NCBI GenBank assembly: GCA_000432995.1
Contig: HF972627.1
Coordinates: 61,366-74,899, forward strand
Direction: 5' to 3'
Source of the DNA: Clostridium sp. CAG:1013
GTDB taxonomy: Bacteria > Bacillota > Clostridia > Oscillospirales > Acutalibacteraceae
DNA: 13,534 nt
How positions within the stretch are numbered: the first letter of the stretch is position 1; every line of letters begins with the position of its first letter. This document shows positions 1 through 6,009 of the stretch, piece by piece. The translations under genes were made by a program, and so were the position numbers. The notes under the pieces were generated by a model. The model was not told where the DNA came from. It ran no database searches and was given only the letters and a program-made list of their open reading frames with translations.

Positions 1-871
1 GCTGTATGAAGAAGGCCTGATCCTTGAGAATTCTTTCTCAATTACGCAGGACGAGCTCCGCGCCATCGGAGAAGATCCCGAAGGCCCCATGATTGCAGTA
101 GTAGCTAGCACTGGCGCCGACGGTGCTTGCCAGAAAGGCAGCGAGCGCTGGGCTGAATATTTCTTCCTGATGCCCGCCCTGGAAGGACCTAACGGCGACA
201 AATGGGCTCCCAACAAAGATCCCTGGAACATCTTCTATCCCGGATTGATGGTTACAGATAAATGCTCCGATCCCGCCCTGGCAACGGCACTTTATAACTA
301 TTTGATCGATTTCGAAGTCTCCATGGACGGTTATATTGGCCCCAAGGGAGAAGCTTGGGACGATCCTGATCCTGACGGTATTTCTCTCCGCGGCGACGAA
401 GCAAAGTACAAACTGTTGGTTAACTACGGTACCCAGCGCGAGAATTCCGGATGGAACCAGTACAACCCCATGATGAGAAACTCCGATTTCCGCTTGGGCG
501 AGCAAGCTCAAGATTACGAAACCGCGTTGGAGTGGCTGGAAACTGGAAATCCCGACCTTCTGGATCAGGTTTACACCAATCCCTCCTTCAACGAAATCGC
601 AAACTACAATACCGCACTTCCTCTGATGGACTACGCAATTCCCGATGAGTATTTCCTGCCTCCTATGGCGCTCAGCGACGACGACAACACTCGTGTAGCA
701 GATATCAAAGCCGTATTGGATCCCTATAAGCTTCAGGTCTTTGCGGAATTCATCACTGGCACTCGAGATATCGAGAACGACTGGGATGCCTACCTCGCCG
801 AATTGGACGCCATGGGTTCTCCGGAAATGGTTGAAATCCTCCAGCGCAATTACGACAGCAAAAACCAGTAA
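1..871 (+). CDS. Extracellular solute-binding protein of a carbohydrate ABC transporter (C-terminal part, 5' truncated)
   Basis: The open frame enters at base 2 and runs 289 codons to TAA at 869-871, so the start and any lipoprotein signal lie outside the window. The visible part resembles the C-terminal lobe of family 1 / LipO-type sugar-binding proteins: an early segment reading WAEYFFLMPALEGPNG, a middle aromatic-rich stretch, and a closing stretch with FITGTRDIENDWDAYLAEL followed by a short helix ending NYDSKNQ. In this family the protein is tethered outside the membrane and hands sugars or oligosaccharides to a permease pair. It is acidic and rich in Trp and Tyr, as expected for a carbohydrate binder. 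A GH10 xylanase lies just downstream on the opposite strand, which suggests (inference) xylo-oligosaccharides as ligand. Codon choice is visibly less GC-biased than in the genes after about position 2500. Family assignment is fairly sure; substrate is not. Confidence 0.75.
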   Translation, partial: LYEEGLILENSFSITQDELRAIGEDPEGPMIAVVASTGADGACQKGSERWAEYFFLMPALEGPNGDKWAPNKDPWNIFYPGLMVTDKCSDPALATALYNYLIDFEVSMDGYIGPKGEAWDDPDPDGISLRGDEAKYKLLVNYGTQRENSGWNQYNPMMRNSDFRLGEQAQDYETALEWLETGNPDLLDQVYTNPSFNEIANYNTALPLMDYAIPDEYFLPPMALSDDDNTRVADIKAVLDPYKLQVFAEFITGTRDIENDWDAYLAELDAMGSPEMVEILQRNYDSKNQ

Positions 872-896
872 TTCCTCCTATCTGAATAAATGAATA

Positions 897-936
897 AATA
901 CGCTGTCCCGACATACTTTTGTCGGGGCGGCGTATT
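897..936 (+). terminator. Intrinsic terminator of the solute-binding protein gene
   Basis: A 17-base arm at 897-913 pairs with 920-936 around a 6-base loop; the only departures from perfect pairing are near the middle of the stem (a G-U type pair and one mismatch). It starts 25 bases after the stop codon. A modest T-rich stretch (ATTCATTTT) follows, so termination on the plus strand is plausible but not perfect in form. Confidence 0.7.
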
Positions 937-960
937 CATTTTAAACCAAGCCATATAAAT

Positions 961-1008
961 AACAGCCGCCTCATGCAGGAGCACTGCTCCACGCACTGGG
1001 CGGCTGTT
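961..1008. terminator. Bidirectional terminator between convergent genes
   Basis: AACAGCCGCC at 961-970 is exactly complementary to GGCGGCTGTT at 999-1008. An inner hairpin (GGAGCA/TGCTCC) sits in the loop. On the plus strand it is followed by TTCTTTTG; on the minus strand it lies 20 bases after the xylanase stop and is followed by a T/A-rich run. It can serve both converging genes. Confidence 0.75.
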
Positions 1009-1028
1009 TTCTTTTGTCACAAAATGCC

Positions 1029-2228
1029 TTATTCTTCGATTTCAGAGGTTCCCTCTGCTTCCGCTTCTCTCAGTCTGGGAAGATTCATCAGATCCCAATA
1101 GGCGGATTTAAATTTCAGGTCACGGTCGATCAGCAAGGGATGATTGGTCCGGCCCTCCACAGGGAATTCGTTGAGCCAGCTGGAACCGTCGTCATATCCC
1201 CAGAACACCACTGTGTCCAGGATCCCCTCCTCAGAGAGATCCATGAGCATATTGAACACTTCGCAGTACTTGGCGTCAAACTGCTCCGTAAATTTCTCGG
1301 TGATCTCCTTCTCTGTGGACTTGTCATTGGAAGTGAAGCAGGACAGGTCCAGCTCTGTCACTTCGATGACAAAATCAGGGTCGATCTCCCTCAGCTTCTC
1401 AAACAGCGCGATGTTTTTCCGCATGCGCTCCACATCGGTCTCATAATCAATGTGCATCTGAAGACCAATGCCATCAATGGGCACTCCCTCTTCCAGCAGC
1501 TGCTTCACCATATTATACATGGTAATCGCCTTGTTGCTGTTGACTTCCAAAGAGTAATCGTTGATGATCAGCCGAGCATCTGGATCAGCTTCATGGGCAG
1601 TCTTGAAGGCGATCTCCACGAAATCGTAATTATCTCCGTCCCCATCATAGTCCCCGATGATCTTCAGCCAATCAGAAAAACGCAGGCCATAACTGTCGTC
1701 GATAACCTCGTTGCACACGTCCCAGGTATCGATCTTTCCCTTATAGCGGGACACGATGGTGGTAATATGTTCCTTCATGCGCTCTACCAGAACGTCAGCG
1801 CTCACTTGGTTCCCATCGTCATCATAGAAGAACCAGTCGGGACACTGGGAATGCCAAACCAGCGTATGGCCACGCACGGTCTTGTCGTATTTCTCGGCAA
1901 ACTCCACCAATTGGTCGGTAGCCTCAAAATTATACTCATCCTCTGAGGGATGAATGTTCTCAGGCTTGGTATCGTTTTCCAGGGTGTACACATTGAACTG
2001 TTTGTTGATGATCTCGAACCGCTCCGTTCCCTCCTCGAAATCCCGAGGGTTCACCGCGGCTCCCACTTGGAAGTAATCCGCGTACACTTCGCACAGGGAC
2101 GGGGCCTTGTCCTCATAAGCATATTCCGCCATATCCGCCGTATAATTCACCTCTTTCGAGCAAGCTGACAGGGAAGTGACCAACATGGCCGCTGCCACCG
2201 CCGTGCACAATAGTTTTTTCTTCTGCAT
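1029..2228 (-). CDS. Glycoside hydrolase family 10 endo-1,4-beta-xylanase, lipoprotein
   Basis: The 399-residue product begins with a lysine-rich, hydrophobic signal ending in a lipobox (LSAC, Cys23), so it should be exported and lipid-anchored at the cell surface. The rest is a GH10 TIM barrel. Landmarks are TLENDTK (82-88, substrate-binding loop), HTLVWHSQ (121-128), WDVCNEV with general acid/base Glu174, GIGLQMHI (253-260), VIEVTELDLS with nucleophile Glu292, and VFWGYDDGSSWL (341-352). Both catalytic glutamates are present, so it should cleave internal beta-1,4-xylosidic bonds of xylan with retention of configuration. The length fits one catalytic domain plus anchor, with no carbohydrate-binding module. 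The start is supported by AGGAGG six bases upstream. It converges on a sugar-binding protein gene, consistent with a polysaccharide-use locus. Confidence in the family is very high; the exact glycan preference is inferred. Confidence 0.95.
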   Translation of the reverse strand: MQKKKLLCTAVAAAMLVTSLSACSKEVNYTADMAEYAYEDKAPSLCEVYADYFQVGAAVNPRDFEEGTERFEIINKQFNVYTLENDTKPENIHPSEDEYNFEATDQLVEFAEKYDKTVRGHTLVWHSQCPDWFFYDDDGNQVSADVLVERMKEHITTIVSRYKGKIDTWDVCNEVIDDSYGLRFSDWLKIIGDYDGDGDNYDFVEIAFKTAHEADPDARLIINDYSLEVNSNKAITMYNMVKQLLEEGVPIDGIGLQMHIDYETDVERMRKNIALFEKLREIDPDFVIEVTELDLSCFTSNDKSTEKEITEKFTEQFDAKYCEVFNMLMDLSEEGILDTVVFWGYDDGSSWLNEFPVEGRTNHPLLIDRDLKFKSAYWDLMNLPRLREAEAEGTSEIEE

Positions 2229-2524
2229 ACCGCTCCTCCTTCGTCATACCGTCAGCGGCCGCGGAGCGACCAGCCGATTCTCAGCAGATCCTACCACAGC
2301 CCCTGCTATCTCCTGCCTGAAAGAACACAAAAAGAGCCGGTTCCCTTCTGCAGCAAAAGCACGGAAGCAATGGAAAGATTGCACAATATTATAGCACAGT
2401 CAAAGCAAAAAATAAATATAAAAAATAAATAAATCTAACTTTTCTTTTCTAATCTTTGCCCTTCCAGAGCACTCCGGGACAACACGCCAAACCAGGATGT
2501 CCTTTCCAAACCCTAACAACCAAC
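2229..2524 (-). other. Intergenic region and leader upstream of the xylanase gene
   Basis: I see no credible gene in these roughly 300 bases. The far end (2385-2450) is very AT-rich and holds the likely promoter. The part nearer the xylanase would form a leader of about 150 bases containing GC-rich patches such as CCGCGGCCGC (within 2250-2275). I could not match the leader to a known riboswitch or a clear catabolite-control (cre) box. Confidence 0.5.
2388..2416 (-). promoter_or_regulatory. Possible promoter of the GH10 xylanase gene
   Basis: A perfect TATAAT lies at 2388-2393 (minus strand) in a very AT-rich stretch. With a 17-base spacer the -35 would be the poor TTTATT at 2411-2416. A better-looking TTGACT sits only 4 bases from the -10 and cannot be its partner. 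A weak -35 suggests dependence on an activator (inference). Confidence 0.4.
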
Positions 2525-2554
2525 AAAGGCCGCCCCACACCGGGACGGCCTTTT
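2525..2554. terminator. Intrinsic terminator after the asnA / DUF1648 unit
   Basis: On the minus strand AAAAGGCCGTCCC pairs with GGGGCGGCCTTT (one G-U pair) around a short loop, directly after the DUF1648 stop codon, followed by TGTTGGTTGTT. On the plus strand the stem is followed by TTTT, so it may also stop reverse transcription. Confidence 0.75.
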
Positions 2555-2556
2555 CC

Positions 2557-2979
2557 TCACGGAATCTTTTTCAGGAATTTTCTTGCCACAAACGCCAGCA
2601 GGACTACTGGTACCAAAAGAAGTTCCACCAGCAGAAGAACCTCGATCCGAAACGCCACACCTATAGCCTGCAAAAGCACTCCCAACTCACAGGAAAGAAG
2701 GACCACTCCTATCAAGACCGCCAGCAGTCGGTCAAAACCTTGCAGAAGCGGGAATAAGCCTATGGGTCTGCTCATGACCCCATGAACCACAAAGGGGACC
2801 AAAAGCAACAGGGGAAACAAAAAAGCTAACAGTTTCGGGCCCGTAGTGGTCACTTCTCCGTTATGCCACTGCATGGGGATCCGCTCCGGCAAAAACGGGT
2901 AGAAAGCCAGTGCCAGCACCAGCCCCGCCAAAAACAGGGCCAGTTCCATCCAATAGGAACGCACGAATTTTTTCATCAT
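2557..2979 (-). CDS. Small DUF1648-type membrane protein
   Basis: The 140-residue product has a short basic N-terminus (MMKKFVRSYW) and about four hydrophobic segments, near residues 11-30, 50-69, 84-106 and 113-132. After the first segment comes LPERIPMQWHNGEV (30-43), the short Pro-x-x-Ile-Pro-x-x-Trp-x-x-x-Gly element typical of DUF1648 proteins, known from Firmicutes membrane proteins such as SdpI-like immunity proteins and uncharacterised transporters. No enzymatic motif is visible, and function is unknown. It starts only 9 bases after the asnA stop with no strong ribosome binding site, so it is probably translationally coupled to asnA; a second ATG follows immediately (2976). A hairpin terminator begins at its stop codon. 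The domain call is reasonable; any role in asparagine metabolism would be guesswork. Confidence 0.75.
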   Translation of the reverse strand: MMKKFVRSYWMELALFLAGLVLALAFYPFLPERIPMQWHNGEVTTTGPKLLAFLFPLLLLVPFVVHGVMSRPIGLFPLLQGFDRLLAVLIGVVLLSCELGVLLQAIGVAFRIEVLLLVELLLVPVVLLAFVARKFLKKIP

Positions 2980-2988
2980 CTTGTCTCG

Positions 2989-3990
2989 TCACAGAAGGAC
3001 GATGCCCGCCTCCTTGCAAAGGCGCTTTGTCTCCTCGTCCCACAGGGACGCCTGAACCTCGCCAATATGAGCTTTTCCCAGCAAAAGCATGCACAACCGG
3101 CTTTGACCAATACCGCCGCCGATAGTCAAAGGAAGTTCTCCATTCAGCAGCATTTTGTGGAAAGGCAGGTTCCTGCGGGCATCGCAGCCTGCCAAAGTGA
3201 GCTGGCGATCCAAGCTTTCCGGATTCACCCGGATGCCCATACTGCTGATCTCCAACGCCAATCCTAAGGGCTCATGCCAAAACAGCAGGTCGCCGTTCAG
3301 ATCCCAATCATCGTAGTCAGGAGCGCGGCCATCGTGAGGTTTTCCGCTTTTCAACTTTCCGCCGATCTGCTGGATAAACACCGTCTTGTGCTCCTTCACA
3401 ATGGCGCTTTCCCGTTCCTTGGGCGTGAGATCCGGCCAGCGATCCTCCAGCTCCTGGGCGGTGACGAAAGTCACGTCCCGGCACAAATCCGTGTTCAGAG
3501 CAGAAAACTGCCATTTCAATTCATCCAGTGTGCCGCAGATGGCGCTGACAATCCGCCGGACCGTATCCTTTAAGTACTCTTCGTTACGGGTGCTCTCGTC
3601 GATGACCTTTTCCCAGTCCCACTGGTCCACGTAGATAGAGTGGAGATTGTCCAGTTCCTCGTCCCGACGGATAGCGTTCATGTCGGTGACAAGACCATTG
3701 CCCACAAAGAAATTGTAGTCATGCAGCGCCAAACGCTTCCATTTCGCCAGAGAATGAACCACCTGACCCTCCTTCCCCACTGCGGGAATGTCAAAGCTGA
3801 CAGGCCGCTCCACACCGTTCAGATCGTCGTTCAGGCCAGTGGCGGGATCCACAAACAAAGGCGCGGTGACACGCTTCAAATGGAGCGCAGCACACAGTTT
3901 CACCTGAAAGATATTCTTGATAAGCCCGATGGCTTTCTGGGTCTCATACAGTCCCAGCATGGGCTCGTAGCGTTCCGGCAGGATGGTCAT
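2989..3990 (-). CDS. asnA: Aspartate-ammonia ligase (asparagine synthetase A)
   Basis: AsnA makes L-asparagine from L-aspartate, ammonia and ATP (releasing AMP and pyrophosphate) in the cytoplasm. The 333-residue product matches the family length (about 330) and has its hallmarks from end to end: an N-terminal YETQKAIGLIKNIFQ segment (15-29), PVSFDIP (63-69), the signature RDEELDNLHSIYVDQWDWE (109-127), and the C-terminal class II synthetase-like GGGIGQSRLCMLLLGKAHIGEVQ region (291-313) containing the motif 3 arginine. The start is supported by GAGGGGGA about 7 bases upstream and a good promoter about 40 bases upstream. The leader is too short for a T-box, which often controls asn genes in Firmicutes. 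It is co-transcribed with the downstream DUF1648 gene. Confidence 0.97.
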   Translation of the reverse strand: MTILPERYEPMLGLYETQKAIGLIKNIFQVKLCAALHLKRVTAPLFVDPATGLNDDLNGVERPVSFDIPAVGKEGQVVHSLAKWKRLALHDYNFFVGNGLVTDMNAIRRDEELDNLHSIYVDQWDWEKVIDESTRNEEYLKDTVRRIVSAICGTLDELKWQFSALNTDLCRDVTFVTAQELEDRWPDLTPKERESAIVKEHKTVFIQQIGGKLKSGKPHDGRAPDYDDWDLNGDLLFWHEPLGLALEISSMGIRVNPESLDRQLTLAGCDARRNLPFHKMLLNGELPLTIGGGIGQSRLCMLLLGKAHIGEVQASLWDEETKRLCKEAGIVLL

Positions 3991-4026
3991 GGAAGATTCC
4001 CCCTCGAATCAAAATCATAATAGTTA

Positions 4027-4054
4027 ATTATATCAGGAAAACAGCTTCTTGCAA
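4027..4054 (-). promoter_or_regulatory. Sigma-A promoter of asnA
   Basis: Minus strand: TATAAT at 4027-4032 with TTGCAA at 4049-4054 (16-base spacer; TTTGCA with a 17-base spacer is equivalent). Predicted transcription start is about 4020, giving a leader near 30 bases that is just enough for the ribosome binding site. Confidence 0.75.
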
Positions 4055-4101
4055 AGGATTTTTTCCTTGTCCCGGCAAGCTTACTCAGCGTCGGTGACCA
4101 C

Positions 4102-4131
4102 AAAACAAAAAGGCGAGCCCGAAGGCCCGCC
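4102..4131 (-). terminator. Intrinsic terminator of the oadB / oadG-like unit
   Basis: Minus strand: GGCGGGCC, tetraloop TTCG, GGCTCGCC (8 bp with one G-U), followed by TTTTTGTTTTG. It lies 12 bases after the stop of the small OadG-like gene and cleanly separates this unit from asnA. Confidence 0.9.
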
Positions 4132-4143
4132 CTTTTCTTATCT

Positions 4144-4281
4144 TTAAGACTTTTTACCGGAGCTGATCTTGGTCAAACCGTACACCAGCAAAGCGATGAT
4201 AATGATGACCACGAAAATGCCCAGCATCCCTTTGCCCATGATGTTCAGGGCTTCCAGAACGGTTTCGTTCAGTTCAAACAT
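4144..4281 (-). CDS. OadG-related small membrane subunit (45 residues)
   Basis: This short gene encodes a 45-residue protein: an acidic N-terminus (MFELNETVLEALNIMG), one strong membrane helix (about residues 18-36, with GIFVVIIIIALLVYGL), and a short basic tail ending SSGKKS. This is the shape of OadG-related small subunits that accompany OadB-type sodium-pump beta subunits, in which the gamma chain stabilises the membrane complex. It lacks the long periplasmic and zinc-binding tail of classical OadG. A clear AAGGAG lies six bases before the ATG, and a strong terminator follows the stop. The oadB-like gene lies 190 bases upstream on the same strand. The call rests on size, topology and neighbour, since a protein this small has little family signature. 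Confidence 0.75.
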   Translation of the reverse strand: MFELNETVLEALNIMGKGMLGIFVVIIIIALLVYGLTKISSGKKS

Positions 4282-4385
4282 CTGTTACTCCTTCCGCGGC
4301 AAACCGCCGCTGTCATATACCGTTTTCTATACCAGAAGTCGAGATACCTGGATCGCAATATAGGCCGGACCCCAGCCTTTTTGGA

Positions 4386-4444
4386 GAGAACTTCGACGCT
4401 TTTCCGTCAGGAAAAGACGGGCGTCTCGCGACCGAGAAGTTCTC
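4386..4444 (-). other. Large nested inverted repeat between oadB-like and oadG-like genes
   Basis: GAGAACTTC (4386-4394) is exactly complementary to GAAGTTCTC (4436-4444). Nested inside, GACGC (4395-4399) pairs with GCGTC (4421-4425), and TTTTCC (4400-4405) with GGAAAA (4410-4415) around a 4-base loop. On the minus-strand transcript it begins 28 bases after the oadB stop. There is no T-run after it, so it is not a standard terminator. It may be an RNA-processing or mRNA-stability element setting different expression of the two subunits (inference). Confidence 0.6.
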
Positions 4445-4471
4445 GCGGTGGCTGGATCTCACCCAGACACC

Positions 4472-5611
4472 TTACATGAAGAATCCCAGCACAATACCGC
4501 CAGCCACAGCGGAAGCGATCTGACCGGAGACGTTGGCGCCCACGGCGTGCATCAGCAGGTGGTTCTGGTTGTTGGCGGCAACACCCATCTTCTCCACGAT
4601 ACGAGCGGACATGGGGAACGCGGAAATACCAGCGGCGCCAACCATGGGGTTGATCTTGGTGCGGCTGAAAATGTTGAGGATCTTGGCAAAAAGAACACCA
4701 GCAATGGTGTCGAACACGAAAGCCACCAGGCCCAGGACCATGATCATGATGGTCTGCAGGTTGACGAACTGATCGGCCCGCATGGAGAAGGCAATGGTGA
4801 TGCCCAGCAGCAGAGTGACCAGATTGGCCAGGTCGTTCTGAGCAGTCTCGGAAAGACGGTTCAGCACACCGCACTCACGGATCAGGTTGCCGAACATGAG
4901 GAAGCCCACCAGGGAAACAGAGGCGGGAGCCACCAGGCCAGCCACGAAGGTGACCATGATGGGGAACAGAATACGGGTGGTCTTGGTGACAGCGTTGGGG
5001 CGATACTCCATCTTGATGGCCCGCTCTTTCTTGGTGGTCACCAATTTGATAGCGGCGGGCTGGATGATAGGCACCAATGCCATATAGGAATAGGCTGCCA
5101 CAGCGATAGGCCCAATGTAGTTGGACTTGAGCACCTGGCTCACCAAAATGGAGGTGGGGCCGTCAGCCGCGCCAATGATACCGATAGAAGCGGCGTCTTT
5201 CAGCTCGAATCCCAGCAGAGCAGCCAGCACGATGGTCATAAAGATACCGAACTGAGCAGCTGCACCGAAGAGGAACATCTTGGGGTTGGAGAGCAGGGGA
5301 CCGAAGTCGATCATGGCGCCGATGCCGATGAACAGCAGCAAGGGGAACGCCTCAGAGGTCTCAATACCTACTTCGAACAGCCACTGGATAATGCCGTGGG
5401 TCTCACCGGCGCCTTCCATCACCTGGTTAAGCACACCGGAGCTGGGCAGGTTCACCAGGATGGCGCCAAAGCCCATGGGCAGCAGCAGAGTGGGTTCGTA
5501 TTCCTTTTTAATGGCAAGCCAGATCAGGACCGCGCCCACCACATACATGACAGCCTGCTGCCAGGTGATGGACAACAGACCTTCCCATAAAAATTCCATT
5601 GTTTGATTCAT
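4472..5611 (-). CDS. oadB: Sodium-pump decarboxylase beta subunit (OadB/GcdB/MmdB family)
   Basis: The 379-residue polytopic membrane protein matches the family that couples decarboxylation of a biotin-bound carboxyl group to Na+ export. Family landmarks are the N-terminal EGLLSITWQQAVMY, GMGFGAI-like PMGFGAILVNLP (45-56), FIGIGAMIDFGPLL (94-107), the re-entrant GIIGAADGPTSI (144-155) with the conserved Asp150 of the ion path, NPMVGAAGISAFPMSARI (321-338), and NQNHLLMHAVGANVSGQI (348-365). I chose the start at 5611 (MNQTM) because AAGAAGGAAGG directly precedes it; 5599 (MEFLWEGLL) is the alternative. A longer frame to 5680 is unlikely, because it would begin inside the leader terminator. The gene follows a riboswitch-terminator leader and precedes a small OadG-like gene. 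No carboxyltransferase or biotin-carrier gene is in the window, so the decarboxylase substrate is unknown. Confidence 0.93.
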   Translation of the reverse strand: MNQTMEFLWEGLLSITWQQAVMYVVGAVLIWLAIKKEYEPTLLLPMGFGAILVNLPSSGVLNQVMEGAGETHGIIQWLFEVGIETSEAFPLLLFIGIGAMIDFGPLLSNPKMFLFGAAAQFGIFMTIVLAALLGFELKDAASIGIIGAADGPTSILVSQVLKSNYIGPIAVAAYSYMALVPIIQPAAIKLVTTKKERAIKMEYRPNAVTKTTRILFPIMVTFVAGLVAPASVSLVGFLMFGNLIRECGVLNRLSETAQNDLANLVTLLLGITIAFSMRADQFVNLQTIMIMVLGLVAFVFDTIAGVLFAKILNIFSRTKINPMVGAAGISAFPMSARIVEKMGVAANNQNHLLMHAVGANVSGQIASAVAGGIVLGFFM

Positions 5612-5651
5612 CCTTCCTTCTTTTGCAACGATTCTTCCTGTGTTGGGGGGT

Positions 5652-5687
5652 ATAAAAAAGACCTGTGCCCAAAAAGGCACAGGTCTT
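5652..5687 (-). terminator. Riboswitch-controlled intrinsic terminator (expression platform) upstream of oadB-like gene
   Basis: On the minus strand AAGACCTGTGCC (5676-5687) pairs perfectly with GGCACAGGTCTT (5658-5669) around a 6-base loop, followed by TTTTATA. The first bases of the stem (AAGACCT) are also the last conserved strand of the upstream aptamer. Aptamer closing helix and terminator are therefore mutually exclusive, as expected for a ligand-ON transcriptional switch. Confidence 0.9.
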
Positions 5688-5768
5688 GTCGTTTCAAGCT
5701 AAACCAGAGCAAAACGCTCAAGATGTTGACTTAGCTACATGGAAACATGCCGACTACTCCCCTAGTAC
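5680..5768 (-). promoter_or_regulatory. yybP-ykoY-like (Mn2+) riboswitch aptamer
   Basis: Read on the minus strand, the leader carries GGGGAGTAG near its 5' end, GTCAACAT in the middle and CAAGACC at its 3' end, the conserved blocks I associate with the yybP-ykoY family, an established Mn2+ sensor. The helices fit by eye: TAGG/CCTG closes the base; GTCG pairs with CGAC just inside, leaving GGAGTA opposite AAGA; GCATG-TTTC-CATGT forms one arm; and AGCTAA/TTAGCT forms the other, with GTCAACATCTT as internal loop and GAGC-GTTTT-GCTC as tip. The aptamer starts about one base from the predicted transcription start, and its 3' strand is shared with the terminator at 5652-5687. A different metal or Na+/Li+ sensing class cannot be excluded by eye, but the motif match is good. 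Confidence 0.78.
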
Positions 5769-5775
5769 GGATGTA

Positions 5776-5804
5776 AGTGTACCATGTTTCTCCAGGACTG
5801 TCAA
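5776..5804 (-). promoter_or_regulatory. Sigma-A promoter of the riboswitch-oadB unit
   Basis: Minus strand: perfect -35 TTGACA (5799-5804), 17-base spacer, -10 TACACT (5776-5781). Transcription should start near 5769, which places the riboswitch aptamer at the extreme 5' end of the RNA. Confidence 0.85.
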
Positions 5805-5962
5805 GAGCGGGAAAAACCTCTTGTTACCGGATATTTAGGGAATGTTCCCGGAATCTTCAAGAAACCTTCACATTGGCACGGTATCCTTTAAACGTGGTCG
5901 AAAGAGACCACGGGACAAAATCTTTTTCATTACATCCTCATTTTATCTCCTTACTTCCTCTG
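5805..5962. other. Intergenic stretch upstream of the oadB-like promoter
   Basis: There is no convincing gene here. It contains a 7-bp perfect hairpin (CGTGGTC 5893-5899 / GACCACG 5906-5912, 6-base loop). On the minus strand a good AAGGAG (5947-5952) precedes a three-codon frame (ATG at 5941), whose stop overlaps a second ATG at 5930 opening a 20-codon basic frame that ends at 5868. No promoter serving these frames was found. Confidence 0.4.
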
Positions 5963-6004
5963 AAAGGGACCGCTTCCTCCCAAAGCGGTCCCTTTCCCTT
6001 TTTT
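5963..6004. terminator. Intrinsic terminator downstream of the acetyltransferase gene
   Basis: AAAGGGACCGCTT (5963-5975) pairs perfectly with AAGCGGTCCCTTT (5983-5995), a 13-bp stem with a 7-base loop. It lies 15 bases after the acetyltransferase stop. The T-rich tail is stronger on the plus strand (TTTCCCTTTTTT) than on the minus strand, so it probably works in both directions. Confidence 0.8.
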
Positions 6005-6009
6005 GCGTC

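Noticed and set aside
1014..1946. Plus-strand frame of 310 codons opposite the xylanase
   Set aside because: It overlaps the well-supported GH10 gene and has no family features of its own.
1960..1990. Trp-to-Pro change in the ENxMKW-like loop of the xylanase as a sign of inactivity
   Set aside because: Clostridial GH10 enzymes commonly have Pro there, and both catalytic glutamates are intact.
2388..2404. TTGACT beside TATAAT upstream of the xylanase taken as one promoter
   Set aside because: Only 4 bases separate them, far short of the 16-18 needed.
3991..4101. T-box leader for asnA
   Set aside because: The predicted RNA start leaves only about 30 bases of leader, with no T-box sequence or specifier stem.
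4448..5590. Plus-strand frame of 380 codons opposite the oadB-like gene
   Set aside because: The product is a His/Gln/Gly-rich hydrophilic string, typical of the reverse complement of a membrane-protein gene.
5612..5680. 23-residue N-terminal extension of the OadB-like protein
   Set aside because: The upstream ATG lies inside the riboswitch terminator stem, and the family begins near the EGLLSITW region.
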